Of a stretch of 64,000 nucleotides of DNA, positions 41,874-50,955 are shown piece by piece. Position 1 is the stretch's first letter. Each line of letters begins with the position of its first letter. Location of the stretch: assembly GCA_017302835.1 (NCBI GenBank), contig JAFLCC010000006.1:1-64000 (forward strand), written 5' to 3'. The translations under genes were made by a program, and so were the position numbers. This DNA comes from Deltaproteobacteria bacterium. Lineage in GTDB: Bacteria; Bdellovibrionota; Bdellovibrionia; Bdellovibrionales; Bdellovibrionaceae. The notes under the pieces are model-generated. The model did no database searches, was not told where the DNA came from, and saw only the letters and a program-made list of their open reading frames with translations.

Positions 41874-42653
41874 TTATTCCGCTTTATAGATGATATTACA
41901 AAATTCATTCGCTTTTGTTTGAAAAGTTGAATTGGTCCAGCCTTGATTTATATAGCTCTTGAAGGGGTGCAGGTCTTTAAGTTTTTGATGGCGTGCGGAG
42001 CCATCTTTTTCAGCAGCATAGAGTTCTGGATTAGCATCAAAAACGGGTATGAGTGTGGCCAAGTCACTTAATTGTGTATTGTCTGATTGTTTAAAATATT
42101 TGGTAGATAAAACATCGTATTCAGCATCATAGTCTTCAAGTTCAATTACCAAGCGTACCTTTTTGAAGAACTGTTCTGGTGTGGAGGCTCCTACTTGTTG
42201 TGCTTCGTTTTGTAAATCGGCCCAATAAAGTACTTGTTTGTTTTCTGATAAGAGGGCGCCCGTCGAGATACTAAATATATGAAAATACATTCGTGATGAA
42301 CCCCAAATTTGTGACCCGCTTGAATTCATCATCCATTTATGAAACTCAATATAATTTTGGCTTTGTGAAAAATAAGTGGGAATTTTAATAACCTTTAAAT
42401 TAATTCTATTATTTGCGATGACTTCACCTGATGTATAGATAGAAGTGGCAACACCCACTTGATCATTTGATCCCTGATTGCATTTGGCTAGGGGCCTATT
42501 CACATTATTTTGGTTTGTATTGACAGTGCCAGTGTCCAGACGACTTGAGTTGTTTGAATCACTGTTAACTGACTTGGAGGCCCCACAGGCTGTCAGAAGT
42601 AGAGCCAGACCTAATAAGAAAAAAAGTTTAAATTTATTTGAATATGTTTTCAT
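41874..42653 (-). CDS. Hypothetical lipoprotein, 259 aa
   Basis: Lipoprotein with signal peptide ending LLLTACGAS (lipobox Cys near 23), then a Ser/Asn-rich linker and a body without a recognised domain (IEFHKWMMNSSGSQIWGSSR, FNSTFQTK-like C-terminal end). Located at the outer or inner membrane depending on the sorting rule. It converges with the acidic repeat gene four bases away. It is transcribed in the same direction as the gsp genes but is separated from gspK by a terminator. Confidence 0.7.
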   Translation of the reverse strand: MKTYSNKFKLFFLLGLALLLTACGASKSVNSDSNNSSRLDTGTVNTNQNNVNRPLAKCNQGSNDQVGVATSIYTSGEVIANNRINLKVIKIPTYFSQSQNYIEFHKWMMNSSGSQIWGSSRMYFHIFSISTGALLSENKQVLYWADLQNEAQQVGASTPEQFFKKVRLVIELEDYDAEYDVLSTKYFKQSDNTQLSDLATLIPVFDANPELYAAEKDGSARHQKLKDLHPFKSYINQGWTNSTFQTKANEFCNIIYKAE

Positions 42654-42809
42654 AGTTACCTCTTACAAGGGTATAGGAGCAATTCCATTGCCATATATCA
42701 TTCTGGGGCAATTCTAACTTATTGAAATTATTAATTAAAATCTATATCATTATGAGAATTTTAAAAAAACTCAATCCCAACCTGTTTTGTTTGTCAATGT
42801 GACTAATAA

Positions 42810-42835
42810 AGGACGACAGATAATGTCGTCGTCCT
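42810..42835 (-). terminator. Rho-independent terminator after gspK
   Basis: On the minus strand the sequence reads AGGACGAC-GACA-TTATC-TGTC-GTCCT followed by TTTATT. The inner GACA/TGTC and outer AGGAC/GTCCT stems are separated by a 3-nt bulge. It lies 37 bp after the gspK stop and ends the gspF-K run. Confidence 0.7.
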
Positions 42836-42871
42836 AGGCGAATCTTTATTTAAGATAACTCAGAAGGCTCA

Positions 42872-44209
42872 CTATTTCTCATTCCAATACACAATTCGTG
42901 GAGAGCCCTTACTTATCGCCGAATCAGAATCATTCTTTTTAGTAGTTCCAGCTGTTGCAGAAGGAGTTCCATCTTTTCTTTCTTCAGCTTTAGATGAATC
43001 CTTTGCGGCTTGAGGATTGTTCTTCTCGTCTTCTTTAGCTTGAATTTTACCGACGCGTTCGGCGACTTTTTTCAAATCCAAAGTGATCACTTCTATTTCT
43101 CTTTTTGAAGAGTTAAACTCGCCGATGGATTGAATTTTAAAGCTGGATAGAGTGTCGGTTACAATGGGAAACTCTTCTTTATTAATAGTTAAATGGGCGC
43201 CTTTTTGTTCAACAAAGGCAAAAAAATCATTTCCATCTTTAAAGGGCCCTTCTTGGGGGTCTTGACGGCGCTTGATAACGGCCTCAACGACTTCCTTAGT
43301 GATGGTGGGGTCAATGGACATCAACACTTCTTTGGTCGCTGTATTGGGGTTTATACCTCTATTCCCGTAAATAGTTACATGGGACTCTAGGGTTTGGAAA
43401 AAATCATCATTCATATCTGCGACCAATCTCAGTTCTTGAAGGGTACGAAAATTTCGATTCGGCGGAAAGTTATCAGTACCACGGTCACGATAGGGAGATT
43501 TTTTATCCCCTCCGTTAAGGCTTTCATTTTTAAGGCTCATCCAATCGGCTATATTATTAATGAGATGATCAAATTTATATCCAGAATAGCTTTTACCAAA
43601 CTCTTCATTATTTGTAACTTTATTTTCAAAAAGTGTTATCAGCTGTTTTTTTGTTATTTCTCTAAGTGGTTCAGAGGGGGAAACTAAATTGCTAAGATCT
43701 ATTTTGGATCCTTCATCCGTAATTGTTGTAATGAAATTGGCATCCAAAAGGGATTCTTTTGTTTTATCCTTCATCATATCTTTATCTACAGCATTTAATC
43801 CTTCTGGGAGAACTAAAGGCCACATTAAGGGAAACTGCCAAATCTGTTCGATCATCCCGTTTGCAGGAAGATTTTTTCCTAATTTTTGCTGAATGGATTG
43901 ATAGATTTTAATACGGAGCAGAGAAATATCAATTCCACTTCTAGCAGCGTAGTAGGCCTTGATTCTATTTAAATGTTGGGCATTTACAATATATTCCACC
44001 TGGGTGTCATAGGTGACCTCCATAGCGATATAAGTCATTAAAGTGAGTGCTGTGATGGCAGTTAATAGGGCAATTCCTTTAGTGTTTTTAACTGATTTTT
44101 TAAGAAAGGGGAGTGCATCGAAAATATTTTTAGGCCATCGAGGCGTTTTGCTCTCCTCCAGGTAAGGGGTTAAAAAAATAAAGGTAAGAATTCTTTTAAT
44201 TTTTTTCAT
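42872..44209 (-). CDS. gspK: Type II secretion minor pseudopilin GspK
   Basis: Pseudopilin of 445 aa placed at the tip of the T2SS pseudopilus. A 33-residue leader precedes the processing-type sequence NTKGIALLTAITALTLMTYIAMEV. As in other GspK proteins, the Glu5 of major pilins is absent. Two helix-hairpin-helix (T2SSK) regions follow (ELRLVADMNDDFFQTLES, INPNTATKEVLMSIDPTITKEVVEAVIKRRQ). The frame is open from 44449, but the ATG at 44209 overlaps gspJ by only 14 bp and is preferred. The C-terminal tail is Lys/Ala/Glu-rich. Confidence 0.85.
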   Translation of the reverse strand: MKKIKRILTFIFLTPYLEESKTPRWPKNIFDALPFLKKSVKNTKGIALLTAITALTLMTYIAMEVTYDTQVEYIVNAQHLNRIKAYYAARSGIDISLLRIKIYQSIQQKLGKNLPANGMIEQIWQFPLMWPLVLPEGLNAVDKDMMKDKTKESLLDANFITTITDEGSKIDLSNLVSPSEPLREITKKQLITLFENKVTNNEEFGKSYSGYKFDHLINNIADWMSLKNESLNGGDKKSPYRDRGTDNFPPNRNFRTLQELRLVADMNDDFFQTLESHVTIYGNRGINPNTATKEVLMSIDPTITKEVVEAVIKRRQDPQEGPFKDGNDFFAFVEQKGAHLTINKEEFPIVTDTLSSFKIQSIGEFNSSKREIEVITLDLKKVAERVGKIQAKEDEKNNPQAAKDSSKAEERKDGTPSATAGTTKKNDSDSAISKGSPRIVYWNEK

Positions 44210-45056
44210 TCGAATCAAAGTCTTCCTTGTTGTTTGGAAAGTGGATGGGAACCACGAGCTGCATGGAGTATTTTTTAGCTTTATTTTTTTGACTGTCATC
44301 GTTTTTCTGAGAAGTAATAGAGATCTCAACAGACCAAGGAAAATTTCCCTTGGTAGCCCCATCGCCCCCCTCATCAGATCTCCAGTCTTTGACCCAGTCT
44401 TGTTTTCCTTTTCCCATATATCTGAGATTAAATTCAGTAAGATTTTCAAGCAGCAGAATTTCAGATCCCCCTTTGGTCACATCTTTGTCCACCCAGGGGG
44501 AAGTTCGTCGGTAGAGGCACTTCGATTGGTTTTTTCCATCAATACTCGTGCAATCTTTTAACGTGTAACCAACCTCTACAAAATCGGCCTGAGCGGTGTT
44601 TTTGAGAATTCTTCCAGTGTTCATGGTGACAAAATGAATTTCATTTTCTCGACCAATAAATTGAGTGGTGGGATCTTGCCTTTTAGCTTCGCCTAAGGGA
44701 ATTTCCTGTGTGTCCGTATCAAGAATGGGGTACCCATTGGCATCAAATTGGGGGACTTGGGTGGCTGATTGCTTTGCAGAATTCGTTTTATTTTTATTTT
44801 TTTTTACCAGAGCTTGAATTTCTTTTTCCCAATCACGAAAATGGTAAGCCAATTGAATGTCTTTTTCTAAAATTTTCATAGAATCTCTGAGTCGAGAAGT
44901 TTCATTGACCTGTTCTTGGATGATTTTTTTTTGCGATATGGCTTGCCTTATCGATTGGGCTGTTAACAAACTTAAAGTTGAAAGAATAGCTACGGAAATC
45001 AATACTTCAATCAGAGTAAAACCATAGGTCTTTGAATCGTGTTTCTTGTGACTCAT
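44196..45056 (-). CDS. gspJ: Type II secretion minor pseudopilin GspJ
   Basis: Pseudopilin of 286 aa. The prepilin peptidase site is YGFTLIEVLISVAILSTLS (cleavage after Gly, Glu at +5), followed by one membrane helix and a globular domain of GspJ type (LRDSMKILEKDIQLAYHFRDW, LLENLTEFNLRYMGKGK). It contacts GspI and GspK at the tip. It overlaps gspI by four bases and gspK by 14 bases. Confidence 0.9.
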   Translation of the reverse strand: MSHKKHDSKTYGFTLIEVLISVAILSTLSLLTAQSIRQAISQKKIIQEQVNETSRLRDSMKILEKDIQLAYHFRDWEKEIQALVKKNKNKTNSAKQSATQVPQFDANGYPILDTDTQEIPLGEAKRQDPTTQFIGRENEIHFVTMNTGRILKNTAQADFVEVGYTLKDCTSIDGKNQSKCLYRRTSPWVDKDVTKGGSEILLLENLTEFNLRYMGKGKQDWVKDWRSDEGGDGATKGNFPWSVEISITSQKNDDSQKNKAKKYSMQLVVPIHFPNNKEDFDSNEKN

Positions 45057-45601
45057 GGCCCTCCTCCTGGAAGTGAAGGTAAAGGTAGTTGTTTGTCAAA
45101 GTCTACAAACATAACCGTTGCTGAGTATTCATATTCTTTGTTTTTAATTTTTCGTATGACACTGATTTTGACTTCTTTAATCGACTTAGATAGATGCTCG
45201 GAAAACTGTTTCATTAATCCCATCAGCATTTGATCGGCTCCACCTTCGCGACCAATAAGGATGGATGTTAAGTCGGGCATTTCAAATTTTTTCGAAGTCA
45301 TTTTCCATGAGTATTCTGGAAAACCTTCAAATTCGTCTCCTTCTTCTTCAGCGATGGAATCAATGGGCTTTCCCCGGTACTTCATATCTATTTCTGCTAT
45401 TTTCCTTTCGAGCAAAGCGGCGATCTCTACATTGCTTTGAGTTTTACGTAGTCTATTGTAGGAAGAACTCCAAGATTGAGAAAGAAGTAAAATACCTGCA
45501 GCCATAATCATCATAGCAATCAAAACTTCAAGTAAGGTAAATCCATTGGTTTTTTTTGTTGGGTCATTTGTCAAAACACTGAATTTTCTAAAGACACTCA
45601 T
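45053..45601 (-). CDS. gspI: Type II secretion minor pseudopilin GspI
   Basis: Pseudopilin of 182 aa. After a short leader with basic residues comes TNGFTLLEVLIAMMIMAAGILLLSQS with the conserved Glu at +5. The body has the GspI-like alternating pattern (SNVEIAALLERKIAEIDMKYRG). It works with GspJ and GspK to start pseudopilus assembly. It is 18 bp downstream of gspH. Confidence 0.88.
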   Translation of the reverse strand: MSVFRKFSVLTNDPTKKTNGFTLLEVLIAMMIMAAGILLLSQSWSSSYNRLRKTQSNVEIAALLERKIAEIDMKYRGKPIDSIAEEEGDEFEGFPEYSWKMTSKKFEMPDLTSILIGREGGADQMLMGLMKQFSEHLSKSIKEVKISVIRKIKNKEYEYSATVMFVDFDKQLPLPSLPGGGP

Positions 45602-45619
45602 GCTATTCTCACCTAAGTT

Positions 45620-46300
45620 TTACTGTTTGATAAAGTCTTTTAAGCTCTTGGCTTCTTCTGAAATATCCACAAACCCAGTCAGCGGGTTAAAGACCAAGGA
45701 CCAAGTATTTTTATCATTACCTATTTGCAAGACGCTGGCCTCTACGTATCCATCAGCAGAGTAATAGATGGCACTTAATCCCGTGGTCACCGGTTCCATA
45801 TTTAAGACCTCAAGGGATTTAAAGCTCACGCCCTTATTTAAACTTTTCTGTTTTTTAGTTAATTTCTTGTAAAGCGAAAAGGGAGGTTTCTTTTTGTTAT
45901 CCGAATCTACGGCCTTTTCGTCTTCTGTTGGGAATGATTCCTTTGGATCTCGTAGTTCTATGGCATTTCCTTTTTCAACCCAGTATCTTGATTTATCCTC
46001 AGAGATTTCAATCATCAAGCGCATAGTGGATTGGGTGAGCCGAGCATGATTTCTGATTTCTCTAGATAAGACAGAAATTTCACGCAAGGTGGATTTCACA
46101 TTATTTTCATTTTTACGAATGCGGTTAATCCCCAAAGTAATGACAGCAGCGAGGATACCAAGAACAATTAATATTTCAATGAGGGTAAAACCAGAAATAG
46201 AAGTAGAATCAGAATAAGAACTAGAATGAGTCTTAGTTCTTTGCAGGAGCCTCTTCTTCTTCAGCACCCCAAATAATGTCTTTATCAAAACCAGAACCAC
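45620..46300 (-). CDS. gspH: Type II secretion minor pseudopilin GspH
   Basis: Pseudopilin of about 226 aa or less. The processing site is SISGFTLIEILIVLGILAAVITLGI, followed by a body of GspH type (LSREIRNHARLTQSTMRLMIE). The start is uncertain. The open frame begins with a GTG at 46300, which would overlap gspG by 68 bp and give a 36-residue leader. A GTG 33 bases further in also lies inside gspG, and no ATG is present before the processing site. Neither option has a good ribosome site, so translation may be coupled to gspG. Confidence 0.8.
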   Translation of the reverse strand: MVLVLIKTLFGVLKKKRLLQRTKTHSSSYSDSTSISGFTLIEILIVLGILAAVITLGINRIRKNENNVKSTLREISVLSREIRNHARLTQSTMRLMIEISEDKSRYWVEKGNAIELRDPKESFPTEDEKAVDSDNKKKPPFSLYKKLTKKQKSLNKGVSFKSLEVLNMEPVTTGLSAIYYSADGYVEASVLQIGNDKNTWSLVFNPLTGFVDISEEAKSLKDFIKQ

Positions 46301-46661
46301 CTTCTTTTTTGTCTTTCCCTAAGGATTTTAACACAAACTCAGCTCCAGAATTATCATAAACATAGGGATTATTCCATGGATCTAATAATTTACCTTGGTA
46401 GTAAGGAGGGGGGCCCCAGCTTTTGCAGTCATCAGCTTTTTTCAAACCTTCTAAGTTGGCAGGGTACTTGGTGCAATCCAGATTGTACTGAGATAAGGCA
46501 TTAGCAATTTGCCCCATTTGGATATTGGCTTCCTTTACCTTAGCTTTGTCCCTGGCTCCAGTAAATCTTCCTGCCAGTAACGCGAATATCGAGCCAAGAA
46601 TGGCCAAGACAATCATGATTTCAACAAGAGTAAAACCTTTTTTTGATTTCAAATTTCTCAT
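46233..46661 (-). CDS. gspG: Type II secretion major pseudopilin GspG
   Basis: Major pseudopilin of 142 aa. The leader MRNLKSKKG is cut before FTLVEIMIVLAILGSIFALLA (Glu at +5). The body is typical: MGQIANALSQYNLDCTKYPANLEGL, WGPPPYYQGKLLDPWNNPYVYDNS and the C-terminal GKDKKEGGSGFDKDIIWG calcium-site region. It forms the pseudopilus that pushes substrates through the secretin. It is 89 bp downstream of gspF. Confidence 0.95.
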   Translation of the reverse strand: MRNLKSKKGFTLVEIMIVLAILGSIFALLAGRFTGARDKAKVKEANIQMGQIANALSQYNLDCTKYPANLEGLKKADDCKSWGPPPYYQGKLLDPWNNPYVYDNSGAEFVLKSLGKDKKEGGSGFDKDIIWGAEEEEAPAKN

Positions 46662-46750
46662 TTTAAACTCCTCATTTTAAGTTCTTCAATTTAAGTTCCT
46701 CATTTTGAAATTTCTTTCATTTCTTTCTACAGAGTGAAAATTATTAAACT

Positions 46751-47968
46751 TTATTGCCCGAGATTTGTCATCTCAAACATAGGGATAACAATAGATAATA
46801 CAATAATCATGACAACTCCTCCCATAATGATGGTGATAACAGGAGTGATAAGGGCCGTCATGCCCTCAATTTTATTTTGGACAGTGAAGTCATAAGCATC
46901 AGAAACTTGAGTGAGCATGTTTTCAAGATCTCCCGTTTTTTCACCGATGCGAACCATATGAATCACGATGGGTGGAAATTGTCCTGATTTCCCTAAGGGA
47001 CCAGCGATGCTTTCTCCTTCGGAAATATTATTGCGAGCTTCATCAATGGCACTGGCAATGACTGAATTATTCACAACATTGCGAACGATATCTAAGGCAA
47101 AGAGCATGGGAACTCCACCTGTAAGCAAGGTAGCCAAGGTTCGAGTGAAACGACTAACAGCAACGATTCGGATAATAGGTCCAAAAACAGGCATTCTTAG
47201 AGAGAGGGCGTCCCATTGTGGTTTTCCTGTAGGTGAATTTTTCCAGTTGATAAAAAGTAAAAAAGTCCCAACTAAAAATCCAATAATAAGGTACCAATAG
47301 TTAGACATGAATGTCGAAATATCGATGATGACTTGAGTGTACCAAGGAAGCTGAAGTTCCGGTGCTGACTCAAAAATGGTAACCATTTTTGGTATTACAA
47401 AAGTAAAAAGTCCCATCATAATGATAAAAACAACAACAAGCATGATAATGGGATAGGTCATGGCGCTGGTCACTTTTTGTCGGAGTTTGGCTGAGGATTC
47501 CGTAAATTCTGCGAGTCTCATTAAGATGACATCCAAACTTCCAGACATTTCTCCGGCCTCGCACAAAGAAATAAAAATATTATCAAATATATGTGGGTAC
47601 TTGGCTAAGGATTTGTAAAAAGAACTTCCTTCGTTAACCATATTTTTTGCGTCAGCTAGGGCCATGGCGAGGATCTGGTTTTCCACTTGTTCGCTGACAG
47701 CGGCGAGGGCATCGACTAAGGGAATTTGTGATTTAATGAGCACCGCTAATTGCCTTGTCATTAAGGCCAAATCCTTAATAGGCACACCTTTTTGAAATAA
47801 GGGTGAGGCATTTTTTTTGGAAGAAGCTTTGATTTTATTCTTTATATCGGTGACAAAAACACCCTCTTTTTTAAGCTTAGAGCGGGCCATTTTTATGTTT
47901 TCAGAATCAATCACGCCTGATTTATTTTTTCCAGTTTGGGTGAGGCCTTTGTATTCAAATAGTGGCAT
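46751..47968 (-). CDS. gspF: Type II secretion inner-membrane protein GspF
   Basis: Platform protein of 405 aa with two GspF domains and three helices. Visible are MTRQLAVLIKSQIPLVDALAAV, SLCEAGEMSGSLDVIL, the helix YPIIMLVVVFIIMMGLFTFVIP, RTLATLLTGGVPMLFALDI and MVRIGEKTGDLENML. A paralog of PilC in the same window. It is first of gspF-G-H-I-J-K; the ATPase GspE and secretin GspD are not in the window. Confidence 0.93.
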   Translation of the reverse strand: MPLFEYKGLTQTGKNKSGVIDSENIKMARSKLKKEGVFVTDIKNKIKASSKKNASPLFQKGVPIKDLALMTRQLAVLIKSQIPLVDALAAVSEQVENQILAMALADAKNMVNEGSSFYKSLAKYPHIFDNIFISLCEAGEMSGSLDVILMRLAEFTESSAKLRQKVTSAMTYPIIMLVVVFIIMMGLFTFVIPKMVTIFESAPELQLPWYTQVIIDISTFMSNYWYLIIGFLVGTFLLFINWKNSPTGKPQWDALSLRMPVFGPIIRIVAVSRFTRTLATLLTGGVPMLFALDIVRNVVNNSVIASAIDEARNNISEGESIAGPLGKSGQFPPIVIHMVRIGEKTGDLENMLTQVSDAYDFTVQNKIEGMTALITPVITIIMGGVVMIIVLSIVIPMFEMTNLGQ

Positions 47969-48014
47969 TTCAAAATGGTAATATTATCTCATTGAAATGT
48001 AAAGACTTGGTCGT

Positions 48015-48878
48015 TTAAAGACCAAAGCCAAAGCCCACCTTTAGACTTATCACGCTGGCGCTGACGGTGGAGGACGATGGGAACAAAGAGTACTCAAATG
48101 AAATGGGAATCAATTGATTTGCGCTCATGCCTACATCCACACCAAAGGATAAAGTTAAAACCTGATTAGAGGTGATGAGGCCTGTATCTAAAACCGTTGA
48201 TGATTTAGACATCGCCATTAGATAGCCCATCCCAGCTCCCACCCAGGTTTTATTGTTACCTTTGGTTAGTAGGTACTTACCAATTCCATAGAAAGAGAGG
48301 TAGGAGATACTCACATTGCACTCAGTAGTAGCGCCCTTTTCACACACGGCAGTATCCATTTTCTTTTTTGCAGAGAACTGTTCTAAACCTGAAGCCGCTC
48401 TGAGCTGCAGGTCTTTATTAAAGCTATAATCATAATAGCCAAGAACTCCAAAACCTGACCCTGACATAGCTGCCGATTGATTAGTCCCAGAATATGAAAA
48501 TTTCGCATTCATGCTGTTCATCATGTAGGATCCTAGAACTCCCCACGAGTTTCTTGTTTTGCTTATTTTTGTTGTTGATTCAGTCATTGTTGTTTCGCCG
48601 ACACTGGCCAAAGCTCTTTCAGAGAGCTTCATCCCCACCTTAATCTCTTGAACCTTGCCCTTGATTATTTTTGCCTTGGCCTGTTTTGAATTGACCGCTG
48701 AGATTTTGATCTGAGCTTTTTTCTTGCCCTGGCCATCAACAATGTAAAACTCTTGATCATTTTCGAGGGTTTTTCCTTCTAGATTTAAAAGAACTTCTGT
48801 CTTGCCAATTTTCACAACAGACTGAGAAAGGGAAACCACAGGTAAAAAAAATATAATTAAATTTAAAAATGACTTCAT
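48015..48878 (-). CDS. Exported beta-barrel-like protein, 287 aa
   Basis: Protein with signal peptide ending VVSLSQ. Residues 20-95 form a small beta domain (VKIGKTEVLLNLEGKTLENDQEFYIVDGQGKKKAQIKIS) ending in a KVGMKLS block like those of SH3-type or T2SS-adjacent accessory domains. The rest is strand-rich with Gly/aromatic repeats and ends VISLKVGFGFGL, typical of an outer-membrane barrel. It lies between gspF and ssb on the same strand. A role in T2SS assembly is possible, but only by position. Confidence 0.7.
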   Translation of the reverse strand: MKSFLNLIIFFLPVVSLSQSVVKIGKTEVLLNLEGKTLENDQEFYIVDGQGKKKAQIKISAVNSKQAKAKIIKGKVQEIKVGMKLSERALASVGETTMTESTTKISKTRNSWGVLGSYMMNSMNAKFSYSGTNQSAAMSGSGFGVLGYYDYSFNKDLQLRAASGLEQFSAKKKMDTAVCEKGATTECNVSISYLSFYGIGKYLLTKGNNKTWVGAGMGYLMAMSKSSTVLDTGLITSNQVLTLSFGVDVGMSANQLIPISFEYSLFPSSSTVSASVISLKVGFGFGL

Positions 48879-48905
48879 ATACTCTATTATCGACGAGTCA
48901 TAAAA

Positions 48906-49280
48906 TTACTCAAGGCCAGGTATTAAATTATTAAGAATTTTCTCCTTATTGTGTACATATTCTGACTTTGATAGGGCTGGTGTAAGACAATAGTCAGAGG
49001 AGGCTGAATCTTCACTAACGAGAACAAGGTGATCAGGATAATCTTTGAGTTCTATGGCTTTAACAGTGAGGGTGTCTGAGGTCGTTTTCACAGAGGTTTC
49101 GTCAAAAATGACAGGGTCTTCTATTGGATTTTGCGAGTAGCAGGTTAACTCTTCCATGACGGGAACTCTTTGTGGTGTCTCTGTTTCAAATTTTTTTCGG
49201 CCTTCTGACTTGTAAACAGAGCAGCTCGCACACAGAGAAAATAAACCCATGATTAAAAGAAAACGATTAGTGTGCTTCAT
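48906..49280 (-). CDS. Small lipoprotein, start codon in a hairpin loop
   Basis: Lipoprotein of 124 aa. The signal peptide reads MKHTNRFLLIMGLFSLCASCSVYK with a lipobox Cys near 20. A TTG at 49286 is also in frame, but ATG at 49280 gives a cleaner signal sequence. The remaining 100 residues have no recognised domain. The start codon lies in the 13-nt loop of a perfect 11-bp inverted repeat (49264-49298), and no Shine-Dalgarno sequence is obvious, so RNA structure may control translation. Confidence 0.65.
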   Translation of the reverse strand: MKHTNRFLLIMGLFSLCASCSVYKSEGRKKFETETPQRVPVMEELTCYSQNPIEDPVIFDETSVKTTSDTLTVKAIELKDYPDHLVLVSEDSASSDYCLTPALSKSEYVHNKEKILNNLIPGLE

Positions 49281-49298
49281 TCTCAATCACACTAATCG
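49264..49298 (-). promoter_or_regulatory. Hairpin enclosing a lipoprotein start codon
   Basis: CGATTAGTGTG and CACACTAATCG are perfect 11-bp complements separated by 13 bases. On the minus strand the ATG of the lipoprotein gene lies in that loop and one arm is part of codons 3-6. The arms contain no T-run behind them, so a terminator is less likely than a 5'-leader control element or a protein-binding site. Confidence 0.45.
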
Positions 49299-49380
49299 AA
49301 GAATTTAAAGTTGTTAAGTAATTGCTAAATAATTGCTAAATATAAATGCGAACTAGCGTCATAAAAAGATTCATTTAAAA

Positions 49381-49812
49381 TTAAAATGGAATTTCATCAT
49401 TTGCATCAAATTTAGGTTCTGGGCCAAAATCTTGAGCTTCAAAACCTTCATTTTGTGATGAGCTTGTTGTTGTTGCATTTTCAGAAGTGCTACCAAGGAA
49501 TTGAACATTTTGAGCAACGACTTCTGTGGAGTATTTCTTTTGACCTTGTTGATCTTCCCATTGTCGAGTTTGAAGTTTTCCTTCAACGTAAACCTGACGG
49601 CCTTTGCTTAAGTATTTGGCGCAATTTTCTGCTTGTTTGCCCCAAACAACCACACGGTGCCATTCAGTGCGTTCTTGTTTTTGTCCATCCTTTACCCATG
49701 ACTCACTGGTAGCCACACTAAAAGTGGTGACCATATTACCTGGGGATAAAGTTTTTAGCTCAGGGTTATTGCCTAAACGTCCAACAATGATAACTTTATT
49801 AATTCCTGCCAT
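49381..49812 (-). CDS. ssb: Single-stranded DNA-binding protein
   Basis: Protein of 143 aa with the OB fold typical of [52 protein letters not shown] and [24 protein letters not shown] Gln/Ser-rich linker precedes the acidic tail ending DDEIPF-like (here NDEIPF), which recruits repair and replication proteins. Strong ribosome site (AAGGAG) upstream. It is placed between secretion genes without functional relation. Confidence 0.95.
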   Translation of the reverse strand: MAGINKVIIVGRLGNNPELKTLSPGNMVTTFSVATSESWVKDGQKQERTEWHRVVVWGKQAENCAKYLSKGRQVYVEGKLQTRQWEDQQGQKKYSTEVVAQNVQFLGSTSENATTTSSSQNEGFEAQDFGPEPKFDANDEIPF

Positions 49813-49959
49813 TTTTTCTCCTTAATAGTGTCACTTAGGTGACTTGGTTAAATAGGATTAGTGAATGTCTTTGAATCTTGCAAGTTCAAAACCTAAGGAA
49901 GAAAAACTATTATCCACAGGAGCACAATAATTAAGCTGAAATCGGACTAATGCGATGGA

Positions 49960-50955
49960 TTATTTGTAAGCATCAAATCTAGGAATAGTGTAGGGACCAG
50001 CACCAGATATTTTGGTTTTAAACTGAAACCCACCAGAAATAGGTCTAAAAAAGGGCCCGGCATTAAAAACAGAAAGAGTGAGGTAAATTTTATCATAAAA
50101 AGATTTTTTCATTTTTAGATCTAAATTGATGTCATATTTATTTACCATAGGGAATGCATTGTTTCTGCCTATAGAGGTAAAATTAACATTTCCATTTAAA
50201 GTTCCTAAGACCTCGTCACTGTCTTTACCTATTTTCATTTCACTTATAAGAAGCTTATTGTCAGAAAATCGGCCCTTTATGATCACTTCCGAAAGTTTAA
50301 TTCCAGGTATATCAATGGGAATTCCGCCAGGTTGCTCCATAGTTGTTTGCGCTAACTCAAAATTTTTAATATTGAGAAGTAATTCCTGAATTTCTGGAGG
50401 TTCTTGAATTTCTAAATTAGCAATGATTTTGGAAGATAAATCTAACCTGCCAGAGAAGTTTACGGGAAGAAACAAAAATCTTTTTAATTCCTTGAGGTCC
50501 ATTCTTGCCGCCTCAACGGAAATTAGATGTCGTTCTATTTTTTTCTCAGATGAGTTGTCTTCTTTGTGCTTCGTAATTTCAATTTCAACGTCTCCCTTTA
50601 ATAAACCTTTAAGCTTCATTCTTCCCTGGGGTTTTTTGTACAAAATAGATGAAAAACTAGGCAAGGCCAAAAGTTCGGTGATAGTTTGAGGAGAGGTGTG
50701 GGGAGTTTCAAAATAGATATTTCCAAGCTGAATTCCAAAATCAGAGAAGAGATTCAATTTTAGAGTCTCAAACTCAACGTGAAATTGATTTTGCGTTAAT
50801 TTCGAAATATTTTGAGAGGCTAAATCACTGAGCTCATTAAGTGGAAAAAGAAAAAAAATAAATAAAATGGACAAAAAAAGAACAAAAAATATCTTTCCAA
50901 TATTTCGAAAAAAAGCTCTGAGAAGATTTCGAATTAAACCAATAAATAGTTGCAT
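49960..50955 (-). CDS. gspN: Type II secretion protein GspN
   Basis: Protein of 331 aa with a single N-terminal membrane helix (FVLFLSILFIFFLFPLNEL) and a beta-rich periplasmic part containing the GspN/AsmA-like blocks FSDFGIQLGNIYFETP, LKGLLKGDVEI and LPVNFSGRLDLSSKIIANLE, ending GPYTIPRFDAYK. In delta-proteobacteria-like T2SS, gspN follows gspL-gspM. Its start touches the gspM stop, supporting co-translation. Confidence 0.75.
   Translation of the reverse strand: MQLFIGLIRNLLRAFFRNIGKIFFVLFLSILFIFFLFPLNELSDLASQNISKLTQNQFHVEFETLKLNLFSDFGIQLGNIYFETPHTSPQTITELLALPSFSSILYKKPQGRMKLKGLLKGDVEIEITKHKEDNSSEKKIERHLISVEAARMDLKELKRFLFLPVNFSGRLDLSSKIIANLEIQEPPEIQELLLNIKNFELAQTTMEQPGGIPIDIPGIKLSEVIIKGRFSDNKLLISEMKIGKDSDEVLGTLNGNVNFTSIGRNNAFPMVNKYDINLDLKMKKSFYDKIYLTLSVFNAGPFFRPISGGFQFKTKISGAGPYTIPRFDAYK

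Noticed and set aside
44209-44449. Upstream extension of gspK to 44449
   Set aside because: It would overlap gspJ by over 250 bp and adds a long leader unlike any pseudopilin.
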